From an uncultured Phycisphaerales bacterium (GTDB taxonomy: Bacteria > Planctomycetota > Phycisphaerae > Sedimentisphaerales > Anaerobacaceae), in assembly GCA_937927975.1 (NCBI GenBank), contig CALEZT010000298.1, forward strand, positions 1 through 20,145: a DNA stretch of 20,145 bases. The letters run 5' to 3'. Shown one piece after another: positions 13,717 to 20,145 of the stretch. The stretch's first letter is position 1. Every line of letters begins with the position of its first letter. Under the pieces are notes generated by a model. That model had not been told where the DNA came from and ran no database searches. It worked only from the letters and a program-made list of their open reading frames with translations. Both the position numbers and the translations under genes were made by a program.

Positions 13717-14880
13717 TCACCTGGACGCTTGGACGGGATCGTTTACGAGCAGGGAGTCCAACGGGTCGGCGGGGGCACTGCCGAGCTTGGGCGGCACGCC
13801 GCGGACCTTGTCCTGGCCGTCCCAGTAGGTGTAGATGTTGTCCTCGTCGAGGCCGCAGTAGGGGCGTTTCTGGAAGTCCACGTGGCAGTCCAGGAACAGG
13901 ACGTTCTGGCCCTCTCCCTCGTGGCGGAACGTGTTGCCCCTTTTCGCCTGTTCGCTCGTGCCGTTGTATGGAGCGATCTCGGGCCGAAACGCGGAGAAGT
14001 CCCGGGCCTTGGCGGACGGCGAATCCATCCAGGGATTGCGATCTCCCATGACGGCGAAACCGGGCGACGCGGCGATTGTCAATCTCGATGCTCCATAGAC
14101 CATCTGATAAGCATAGCTGCAATGCTTCGGCGGATCGGGCCCGAAATCCCAGAAGTCGATTAATTCCGCCTTGGGATTGGCGTTTCGATAGAGGCTTGCC
14201 TTGAACTCGGTGACTCCTTTCTCCCGTGTTCTGCGACTGCTGCCTCCACAGACGAACGATTTCGGCGTCACTTCGGCGTGCTTGACCAGCAGATACAGGC
14301 TCGCGCTGATGCTCACGTGACCGCCGGTCCCGTCGGGCGACACCCCATACGCAGCGTGACGGGTGGGGGCTGCCCAATCCGCCACGCGGCCGGTCCATTG
14401 GCTGCTCGATCCGCCCGCTCGGGGCAGTTTGTCCTCGTAGTCATTCGCATAGATCATCATGGCTTTGCCGATGCCGGAGAGATTTGTGCCGCAGACCATT
14501 CGATATGCAGTGCTGGGTCTTCTGACGGGAGAGGCGAGAAACAGGAACAGAAGGACTTGAATCGCCGGGACCGCCACGCCCGCCCATGCGAATCCTCTGC
14601 CGACGAGGCGGCCGCCACTGGTGCCGACGTCGATCAGGCCGATGACACCCAGTATCCCGGCAAGCAGCCACGCTCCCAACTGGGTTACCATGTACAGATC
14701 CCGCACGGATTCAGGCGTGTCTTTGCTGAACGCCCACGCGTGTCCCGCCATGAGCAGCAGGCTCGCAACCGCCAGCACGCAGGCGGCGGCAGCAGGCACA
14801 CTGGTCCGCACCAGTACCTCGCCGGTGTTTCTTTCCTCGGAACTGCCAAGGTCCGTGTTGCCTTGTTCCTCTGCGTCCAT
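13717..14880 (-). CDS. membrane-anchored paralogue of the pseudopilin-like protein (H-Xn-D motif)
   Basis: The start at 14880 is chosen because GGGAG lies six bases upstream; the frame extends to 14925 without a comparable site. The 387-aa product has an acidic N-terminus (MDAEEQGNTDLGSSEERNTG) and three hydrophobic segments (AAAACVLAVASLLLMAG, LGAWLLAGILGVIGLIDVG, WAGVAVPAIQVLLFLFLAS), resembling DUF4190-like membrane modules. The body parallels the downstream gene: CGTNLSGIGKAMMIYANDYE, KLPRAGG, SASLYLLVKHA, ELIDFWDFGPD, DRNPWMDSPSA and HEGEGQNVLFLDCHVDF. The last has Cys where the family motif has Gly (H-X10-DC). So a pilin-type leader in one paralogue corresponds to a polytopic anchor in the other. 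It is first in a probable two-gene transcript, with a good promoter 81 bp upstream. Its function is unknown. Confidence 0.87.
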   Translation of the reverse strand: MDAEEQGNTDLGSSEERNTGEVLVRTSVPAAAACVLAVASLLLMAGHAWAFSKDTPESVRDLYMVTQLGAWLLAGILGVIGLIDVGTSGGRLVGRGFAWAGVAVPAIQVLLFLFLASPVRRPSTAYRMVCGTNLSGIGKAMMIYANDYEDKLPRAGGSSSQWTGRVADWAAPTRHAAYGVSPDGTGGHVSISASLYLLVKHAEVTPKSFVCGGSSRRTREKGVTEFKASLYRNANPKAELIDFWDFGPDPPKHCSYAYQMVYGASRLTIAASPGFAVMGDRNPWMDSPSAKARDFSAFRPEIAPYNGTSEQAKRGNTFRHEGEGQNVLFLDCHVDFQKRPYCGLDEDNIYTYWDGQDKVRGVPPKLGSAPADPLDSLLVNDPVQASR

Positions 14881-14960
14881 AGGTTTCTCCCTTGGGTCCT
14901 CTCGTCCTGTGATCGAATCGCCCATCCACGTCGCCGCGACAGCTCTTGCTTCAGAACATC

Positions 14961-14989
14961 ATCATATCCTCGGTGCCACGGCCTGGCAA
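14961..14989 (-). promoter_or_regulatory. sigma70-like promoter for the paralogue pair
   Basis: On the minus strand TTGCCA (14989-14984) and TATGAT (14966-14961) are separated by exactly 17 bases, five of six matches to each consensus box. Transcription would start near 14954, giving a leader of about 75 bases before the ATG at 14880. Confidence 0.65.
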
Positions 14990-15431
14990 GAGCCCAGTTC
15001 GCCATGCGCGCCCGCGACGGGCGTGTGAGGGAGGTCTTCCGCTCTGGTCAGAAGCATGATGACGGCGGAGCCCGGTTCCGCGGTCCGGAGTCTCCCGCTG
15101 TCCCGGCGAGGGCCCGGATTTGTCTCTCATGCTGCCGTCGACTCGGCGTGCTCTCGCATCGAAGGCAGTCTTGCCTTTGTCGCTCGGAGTCTGTGCTTTT
15201 CGCAGGTCGGCAAATGCGACAGGCGAAATGCGGATTTTGCCTATTGATGGGCCGAGATTACAGGATATACAGCATCCAGGCAAGAAAGGGTTGACAGAGG
15301 GCAATCTCGACGACAGCTTGCCCGTCTGTCTCGATGAAAAGGCGAGAGTGTGGGACCGCCCACCACGACAGACCTCCGAGATTCAGCGGTTCCTCAAGCA
15401 TAGGTCGACAATCCCGATCGATGGGGCTGTG
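14990..15431. other. region upstream of the LuxR-type gene, no certain gene
   Basis: From 15120 the LuxR frame is open with alternative starts at 15120 (TTG), 15129 and 15228 (ATG), so part of this stretch may encode an N-terminal extension of that protein. I see no conserved domain in the extension. TTGATG (15244-15249) and TATACA (15266-15271) with a 16-base gap form a mediocre candidate promoter, which if used would favour the start at 15432. Confidence 0.35.
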
Positions 15432-15767
15432 ATGAACGCATGCGCTGCCAGTTCGCCGGGTCGCGAGATCGCGGAGTCCAAACACGCCGGGGACCATCCG
15501 TCGGGGGCTGCGATGTTCTCCGATCAGACATGGCAGGCGATTGCCGATCGCCTGCGCCTGTCCGGGCAGGAACTCAAGATTGTGCAGGGCGTCTTCAACG
15601 GACGCAAGGAATCCGCCATCGCCATGGATCTGGGCATCTCCGCGCACACCGTCCACACGCACTTCGAGCGGCTGCACCACAAACTCGACGTCGCAGATCG
15701 AGTGGAACTGGTCCTGCGCATCATGGAGCAATACCTCCGCCTCAAGGGCCCGCTATCGGCTGAGTAG
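15432..15767 (+). CDS. short LuxR-type helix-turn-helix transcriptional regulator
   Basis: The C-terminal 65 or so residues form a LuxR/GerE DNA-binding domain: LRLSGQELKIVQGVFNGRKE, SAIAMDLGISAHTVHTHFER, then LHHKLDVADRVELVLRIMEQ. ISAHTVHTHFERLHHKL is the recognition-helix region. The product is 111 aa from the ATG at 15432 and has no receiver or ligand domain, like the small stand-alone LuxR proteins common in planctomycetes. The frame stays open upstream (starts at 15228 and 15120 would give 179 or 215 aa), and neither start has a strong ribosome binding site, so the N-terminus is uncertain. It precedes, in the same direction, an exported protein of unknown function and a PEP-CTERM protein, and may regulate them; that is inference from position only. 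Confidence 0.85.
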   Translation: MNACAASSPGREIAESKHAGDHPSGAAMFSDQTWQAIADRLRLSGQELKIVQGVFNGRKESAIAMDLGISAHTVHTHFERLHHKLDVADRVELVLRIMEQYLRLKGPLSAE

Positions 15768-15963
15768 CCGACAGGCGTGGATCGGGGGAGGCGACGTAAT
15801 ATGATGCCCGCCGGACGGACAACGCCTATGAGACAGCCATCCGGCTCGAAGTTCAGACGGAGCATCCGCCAAGAGCAGCGGTGGCAAACCGCCGGCCTCT
15901 CGCCTGCGAGGACCGCACAGAGACAGGGGCACGGGCCCACAGGGATTCGTTGAGGGCTGCAAC

Positions 15964-16581
15964 GTGAGACGAAGTCGACTGATCGTTGCGTTTCTTGTGT
16001 CCATGAGCATCGCGGCCTGCGTCCGCGCCGACATGAGCCCTGTGGGCGGGTGGAACGACGGACCATCCTGGCCCTCGCGGGACGATGGACATGTGTTCGC
16101 TCCGTCTGTGGAGGCGTCCGTTCCGGCCACGGCGCTTCCCGTCGATGATTTGGGCTGGTCCGCGATCGATCTGCCTTATGGCAGGTTCGCTGGAGTCGTA
16201 TTGCCCGCTGCTGAGCCCCAGGTCGTCCACATTCTGTCTGATGACCAGGACAGTCTCAGTCTCTGCCTGTATGCTTTTCTGAGCCTGGGCCTGTACAGAT
16301 CAGGCCATTGGATCAAGAGATTCTCCTGGGGCGCGATTCCCCATTGGTACCATGATGGCGGCCCCTTCCAGATCGGGCACAGTCATGCGATTTCTCACGA
16401 CTGCCTCGGCTTCGTCTCGACACATGGCTCGCTCCTGCCGATCGACGGACCTCCGATGCCGATGCTGAAGTACCGTGGGCAGGCCCTCATTGCCGTCTGG
16501 CGAAAATCGCAATTCGTGCCAACCATCCTCGCGTCGCGAGCGCCTCCGTTGCGTTCGTGCCCACCGGCCCCGATTCTGTGA
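15964..16581 (+). CDS. exported protein of unknown function, planctomycete-type family
   Basis: It starts at a GTG with GAGG nine bases upstream. The 205-aa product begins MRRSRLIVAFLVSMSIAAC, then VRADMSPVGG. The signal could be cleaved after VRA, or IAAC could be a lipobox at Cys19. The mature part contains a hydrophobic patch (LSLCLYAFLSLGLY) and a Trp/His-rich segment (GAIPHWYHDGGPFQIGHSHA). The end is Pro/Arg-rich. I associate this layout (a hydrophobic patch, then PxWYHxGGPxQIGH) with uncharacterised planctomycete proteins, by memory. It is 196 bp after the LuxR-type gene and 99 bp before the PEP-CTERM gene, all on the plus strand. No enzyme motif was recognised. CCCGAT/ATCGGG at 16569-16589 forms a small hairpin across its stop codon. 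Confidence 0.75.
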   Translation: MRRSRLIVAFLVSMSIAACVRADMSPVGGWNDGPSWPSRDDGHVFAPSVEASVPATALPVDDLGWSAIDLPYGRFAGVVLPAAEPQVVHILSDDQDSLSLCLYAFLSLGLYRSGHWIKRFSWGAIPHWYHDGGPFQIGHSHAISHDCLGFVSTHGSLLPIDGPPMPMLKYRGQALIAVWRKSQFVPTILASRAPPLRSCPPAPIL

Positions 16582-16600
16582 GGATCGGGCGCCGTTTGTT

Positions 16601-16636
16601 GCATGCGTCCGCATCGGGTCTCCAAGAGACGCATGC
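16601..16636. promoter_or_regulatory. inverted repeat in the leader of the PEP-CTERM gene
   Basis: GCATGCGTC (16601-16609) and GACGCATGC (16628-16636) are perfect inverted arms 18 bases apart, 44 bp before the start of the PEP-CTERM gene. It could be an operator for a dimeric regulator such as the nearby LuxR protein, or an RNA hairpin; sequence alone does not decide. Confidence 0.4.
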
Positions 16637-16680
16637 GTGAGCACGGATGAAACGGCGAGGTAGGAGAACGGAGAAACACG

Positions 16681-17358
16681 ATGAAAGGAATAGTGTCCAA
16701 AACAGTTGTCGGGATGTTGTTGGTCACGGCTCTGATCGCTGTGCCTGTGACTGCGGATATCACCATCAAACCCAGCGATGGGATTGGATGGACTTACCAG
16801 AGGTGGGACTTCGACACGGAGCCCGGGGATTACAGTCAGATTCTGCCGGAGATCGATCAGAACCCGTATGTCGCCGACCCTGTGGCGAGCATCTCGGAGT
16901 TGGGTGAGTCGCCATACCCATTCCAGGACGACCCGGCGTATTACGACGAGAAGTTTGGTCGATCTGGCGTTCTGGGTGCGAGTCCCGTCATGGGGATCGA
17001 ATTGTTCATTCCTAATTCGGAGCTTGCCGGGTATACCAAGATCGTGCAAGTGGAGATGGAGTATCGCTATCTATATCCTGGTGGCGGATACATAACCTCC
17101 TGGCTTGAGGCGCCCGGGCAATCGTTGGCCCCGGTATGGTGGAAGGAAGTCGCGCTGACCGATGGCTGGTACGACCTGACGCTGGAGTTCAGACTCCCGC
17201 AGCCTGATTGGGAAGAGGTGTTCGTTCTGCTCCACGACAGTGGCGTCTACCTCGATTTCGTCGAGGTGGCGACGGTGTGCGTGCCGGTTCCGGGCGCGGT
17301 CCTGCTTGGCATGCTCGGGCTGAGTTTTGCCGGTGTGAAGCTCCGCAGGTTCGCGTGA
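16681..17358 (+). CDS. exported PEP-CTERM-type protein of unknown function
   Basis: The ATG at 16681 has GGAG seven bases upstream. The 225-aa product has a signal peptide (KTVVGMLLVTALIAVPVTA), an acidic, aromatic-rich mature domain with no cysteine pairs or catalytic motif I can recognise, and the C-terminal signal VPVPGAVLLGMLGLSFAGVK plus LRRFA. This signal matches that of the HAF-repeat protein at most positions, so both should be handled by the same exosortase-type sorting system, which is not in the window. The mature part (YTKIVQVEMEYRYLYPGGGY, WYDLTLEFRLPQPDWEEVFV) looks beta-rich, as in many surface or matrix proteins of this class. It is the last plus-strand gene before a perfect hairpin and the convergent trmD. 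Confidence 0.87.
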   Translation: MKGIVSKTVVGMLLVTALIAVPVTADITIKPSDGIGWTYQRWDFDTEPGDYSQILPEIDQNPYVADPVASISELGESPYPFQDDPAYYDEKFGRSGVLGASPVMGIELFIPNSELAGYTKIVQVEMEYRYLYPGGGYITSWLEAPGQSLAPVWWKEVALTDGWYDLTLEFRLPQPDWEEVFVLLHDSGVYLDFVEVATVCVPVPGAVLLGMLGLSFAGVKLRRFA

Positions 17359-17400
17359 GTTCCTGCTGAGTCTGGTGATCGCAAGTCAATCCATGAGTTC

Positions 17401-17429
17401 GGCGAAGCCCCTCTTCGAGGGGCTTCGCC
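17401..17429. terminator. bidirectional hairpin between the PEP-CTERM gene and trmD
   Basis: Perfect 13-base arms GGCGAAGCCCCTC (17401-17413) and GAGGGGCTTCGCC (17417-17429) enclose a three-base loop. It lies between two convergent genes, 42 bp and 21 bp from their stops. No clear T-tract follows on either strand, but position and strength fit termination in both directions. Confidence 0.75.
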
Positions 17430-17450
17430 AAGGGGTTCGAATGTCGAGAG

Positions 17451-18170
17451 TCACCCCTGCGGATCAGGATCGTTCGTTGTGAGAAGGTCCGAACGCCAGG
17501 CTTTCGTTCGTTCGAGGGATTGTTGGCGGCGCCAGGCGGCGATCTTGGCGTGGTCGCCGGAGAGGAGGATCTCGGGGACCCGCATGTCGCGGAAGACCTC
17601 GGGTCGCGTGTAGTGGGGGTATTCCAGTAGGGGCGAATGATCATTCGCCCGAACCGCGAAGGACTCGTCCTGGGCGGAATCCTCGTGGCCCAGGGCTCCC
17701 GGGAGGAGACGAACGACCGCGTCGATCACGACCATGGCCGCCAGCTCGCCTCCGTTGAGGACGTAGTCGCCGATGGAGATCTGCTCGGCATTGAGGCCGA
17801 TGCGGATTCGCTCGTCGAAGCCTTCGTAGCGGCCGGCGATCAGGATCAGCCGGTCCTCGCGGGCCAGTTCCTCGGCCTTGGCCTGCCGGAAGGGCTCGCC
17901 CTGAGGGGTCAGCATGATCACGCGTCCTCGCGTGGGGGCGAGCTTCTCGACGTGCTCGAAGCAGTCGAAGAGCGGGGCGGGCATCAGGACCATCCCGGCT
18001 CCGCCGCCGTAGGGCCGGTCGTCCACCTTGTGATATTTGTCGGTCGTGTAGTCGCGGATGTTGGCCAGCGCGATCGAGACGATCCCTTCGTCCTGCGCAC
18101 GCTTCAAGATCGAGTGTTTCAGGGGAGACTCGAACATCTCCGGGAACAAGGTGAGGATGTCGATTCGCAT
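17451..18170 (-). CDS. trmD: tRNA (guanine37-N1)-methyltransferase TrmD
   Basis: TrmD transfers a methyl group from S-adenosylmethionine to G37 of tRNAs, preventing +1 frameshifting. The 239-aa product is of normal length and starts [20 protein letters not shown]. The trefoil-knot SAM site shows as YGGGAGMVL (54-62), MLTPQGEPF (86-94), [10 protein letters not shown] (113-122) and [15 protein letters not shown] (132-146). The Asp-containing [10 protein letters not shown] segment near 162-171 and [13 protein letters not shown] follow; the C-terminal helix [13 protein letters not shown] closes the domain. I start at the ATG at 18170; the frame extends to a TTG at 18188 with no better site. It is last in the ffh-ORF-rpsP-trmD cluster, a conserved bacterial neighbourhood, but is separated from rpsP by a 126-bp palindrome instead of the usual short gap. 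Confidence 0.97.
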   Translation of the reverse strand: MRIDILTLFPEMFESPLKHSILKRAQDEGIVSIALANIRDYTTDKYHKVDDRPYGGGAGMVLMPAPLFDCFEHVEKLAPTRGRVIMLTPQGEPFRQAKAEELAREDRLILIAGRYEGFDERIRIGLNAEQISIGDYVLNGGELAAMVVIDAVVRLLPGALGHEDSAQDESFAVRANDHSPLLEYPHYTRPEVFRDMRVPEILLSGDHAKIAAWRRQQSLERTKAWRSDLLTTNDPDPQG

Positions 18171-18193
18171 GAGACCGGCTACCTTCAAGAGCG

Positions 18194-18319
18194 TTCACCA
18201 CAGAGACACAGAGAACACAGAGAATGAAGGGGATAACAAAGAAACGTAGGAAGGAAGCTTCTTGCCGCTTTCCTTCCTACGTCTATTCTTCTCTGTGACC
18301 TCTGTGTCTCTGTGGTGAA
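18194..18319. repeat. 126-bp imperfect palindrome in the rpsP-trmD spacer
   Basis: Outer arms TTCACCACAGAGACACAGAG (18194-18213) and the inverse at 18300-18319 pair almost fully. Inner arms ACGTAGGAAGGAA (18244-18256) and TTCCTTCCTACGT (18280-18292) are perfect and enclose a 23-base loop. It fills nearly the whole spacer. TTCACCACAGAGACACAGAG repeats are, from memory, widespread in environmental bacterial genomes. Confidence 0.85.
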
Positions 18320-18328
18320 TCCGTCGAT

Positions 18329-18748
18329 TTATGAAGCGGCCGGAGTTTCCGGCGGCTTGGCTGCTGCTGCCGCGGCGGCTTCTTCGGCGGCCTTCTTCTT
18401 CTCGGCCAGGACCCGTTCGGTCAGGGTGAACAGCTTGCCCTTCTTGTGGGCGAGCTTTCGGGCCTGGGCCTGACGGGCGGCCTTCTCTTCCGCGTATTTG
18501 TGCTTGATCCCGTTGCGAAGCAGGATCTCGGAAACCGTATCGCTGGGGACGGCCCCTTTGCCGAGCCAGAATTCCACGCGATCGCGGTTGAGCACGATCT
18601 GCTTGGTGGCGTCCTTCTCGAGCGGGTCGTAGTGCCCGAGCCTCTCGATGACGCGACCGTCACGAGGGGTGCGGGAATCGACCGCGTTGATGCGGAAGAA
18701 CGGCCGATGCCGCCTGCCCATACGGGTGAGTCTCAGTTTTACTGCCAT
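18329..18748 (-). CDS. rpsP: 30S ribosomal protein bS16
   Basis: bS16 binds 16S rRNA and is needed for assembly of the small subunit. Residues 1-80 carry the whole family: MAVKLRLTRMGRRHRPFFRI, NAVDSRTPRDGRVIERLGHY, DPLEKD, then RVEFWLGKGAVPSDTVSEIL. At 139 aa it is longer than the usual 80-90. The extra 50 or so residues are Lys/Ala-rich (AARQAQARKLAHKKGK, then EKKKAAEEAAAAAAAKPPET), probably a disordered or helical rRNA-contacting tail. AGGA lies five bases before the ATG at 18748. Its leader contains the three-stem palindromic element at 18771-18950, so expression may depend on RNA structure close to the ribosome binding site. Confidence 0.98.
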   Translation of the reverse strand: MAVKLRLTRMGRRHRPFFRINAVDSRTPRDGRVIERLGHYDPLEKDATKQIVLNRDRVEFWLGKGAVPSDTVSEILLRNGIKHKYAEEKAARQAQARKLAHKKGKLFTLTERVLAEKKKAAEEAAAAAAAKPPETPAAS

Positions 18749-18770
18749 CTCTGTCCTTTCGTTGACTGTC

Positions 18771-18950
18771 GACTTCTGGAAAAATGATGGATCAGGCCTA
18801 CTTTGGGGAGGAAAAATCTCTTTCTTCGATTTTCCCTCCCCAAACCCTCACGGTTTGATCGAGGACTACACAGGCCAAATTCTTCAAGGAAATCGAAGAT
18901 TGAGATTTCCTTGAAGAATATAGGCCTGATCCATCATTTTTCCAGAAGTC
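18771..18950. repeat. 180-bp three-stem palindromic element in the rpsP leader
   Basis: Arms 18771-18800 and 18921-18950 are perfect 30-of-30 inverted repeats (left arm begins GACTTCTGGAAAAATGATGG). Inside lie two more hairpins: 18802-18818 with 18828-18844 (16 of 17 paired, nine-base loop) and 18879-18894 with 18904-18919 (16 of 16, nine-base loop). The unpaired middle is 18845-18878, partly able to form AAACC/GGTTT. Its near edge is only 22 bp from the rpsP start codon. There is no coding capacity. Confidence 0.9.
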
Positions 18951-18967
18951 TACCTATATAGAATAAT

Positions 18968-18998
18968 TTTCGTGATCCTTTACACGCGGATCACGAAA
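18968..18998 (-). terminator. hairpin overlapping the stop codon of the 110-aa ORF
   Basis: Perfect 11-base arms TTTCGTGATCC (18968-18978) and GGATCACGAAA (18988-18998) enclose a nine-base loop. The TGA stop of the upstream ORF (18991-18993) lies within one arm. On the minus strand an AT-rich stretch (ATTATTCTATATAGG) follows. It may terminate or attenuate transcription before rpsP, or the AT-rich stretch may hold a -10 element for rpsP (TATATA at 18955-18960). Confidence 0.6.
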
Positions 18999-19319
18999 CG
19001 CGTTTGCACACTAAGGCATACCCATTCATAAAAATCGCGAAGTTCGCCGGATCGACGTGGGCGTCGGCCGCGATCTTCTCGATCTGCTCGTCCGAGAGGC
19101 GATCGGCGGTCTGCTTTTCGGCCGGCGTCATGATCGCCACGGCCCGCCGCAACTCGGACAGTTCATCGTATGTCGGCGCCGCCAGCATGGCCAGTTCGCT
19201 GGTCCCTCGCGCGTCCTGAAACCGGCCGCGAATCCGATTACCATACTGGCTATCGCAAAATCGGGCAACTTCTTCAAGATATTGCTCGATCGAAATTTTC
19301 ACTCGTTCGTCGATCGCCA

Positions 19320-19323
<4 letters not shown>
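18991..19323 (-). CDS. conserved-position hypothetical protein between ffh and rpsP
   Basis: The ATG at 19323 overlaps the ffh stop codon as ATGA, so the gene is translationally coupled to ffh; a second ATG follows immediately. The 110-aa soluble protein is mostly helical and charged ([60 protein letters not shown]), ending [16 protein letters not shown]. No cofactor or catalytic motif was recognised, and there is no signal peptide or membrane helix. Its place in the ffh-rpsP-trmD cluster suggests expression together with translation or protein-targeting genes, but that is not evidence for a function. YlxM, which can neighbour ffh in Firmicutes, usually lies upstream and has an HTH; this protein does not look like it. 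A hairpin overlaps its stop codon. Confidence 0.85.

Positions 19324-20145
<822 letters not shown>

Noticed and set aside
15291..15319. TTGACA at 15291 as the -35 of a LuxR-gene promoter
   Set aside because: The position 16-18 bases downstream (around CAGCTT) has no resemblance to a -10 element.
15120..15431. The N-terminal extension of the LuxR-type protein as part of the gene
   Set aside because: Not excluded, but there is no domain in the extension, no good ribosome binding site at 15120 or 15228, and stand-alone LuxR proteins of this type are usually near 100 aa.

Overview
The window looks like a chromosomal segment of a planctomycete, probably of the Phycisphaerae / Sedimentisphaerales type. 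The supporting features are two proteins with a C-terminal VPVPGA...LRR sorting signal (PEP-CTERM type), an HAF-repeat protein, two paralogues with a planctomycete-style H-Xn-DG prepilin-associated motif, a PQQ-propeller protein with the WPQFRGPGG start, a short LuxR-type regulator, and a Tat-exported sulfatase beside a secreted alpha-L-fucosidase. Base composition is GC-rich, so most long ORFs on the opposite strand of real genes are shadows. The taxonomic call is inference from gene families.

Layout. 1-358: a decayed toxin-antitoxin module, with the C-terminal tail of a zeta-toxin-like kinase overlapping by ATGA a small intact partner gene. 798-4631 (minus): PAC2-family protein, then secreted GH29 alpha-L-fucosidase (36 bp apart, probable operon), a hairpin terminator, then a secreted glutaminyl-peptide cyclotransferase. 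4910-6451 (plus): sulfatase divergent from the fucosidase operon; together they suggest use of sulfated fucose-containing glycans. 6505-6838: a degenerate dispersed palindromic element and a strong terminator. 6849-9602 (minus): PQQ-propeller protein and HAF-repeat PEP-CTERM protein. 10101-10309: a DUF4405 membrane-protein gene wrecked by an internal deletion. 10544-11473 (plus): PTS EIIA domain fused to a CBS pair. 11474-12680: a GyrI-like domain gene flanked on both sides by dispersed AATCCGAAATCC-type repeats, one set enclosing a 161-bp palindromic element. 12681-14880 (minus): two tandem paralogues, one with a pseudopilin leader and one with a multi-helix membrane anchor, behind a good sigma70-like promoter. 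15432-17358 (plus): LuxR-type regulator, an exported protein of unknown function and a second PEP-CTERM protein. 17451-20145 (minus): the housekeeping cluster ffh (partial), a translationally coupled 110-aa ORF, rpsP and trmD.

The most unusual feature is the repeat structure of the housekeeping cluster. The rpsP leader contains a 180-bp element with perfect 30-bp arms enclosing two further hairpins. The rpsP-trmD spacer is filled by a different 126-bp palindrome. A further hairpin overlaps the stop codon of the 110-aa ORF. I did not find a defence island, CRISPR array, tRNA, rRNA or complete insertion sequence.
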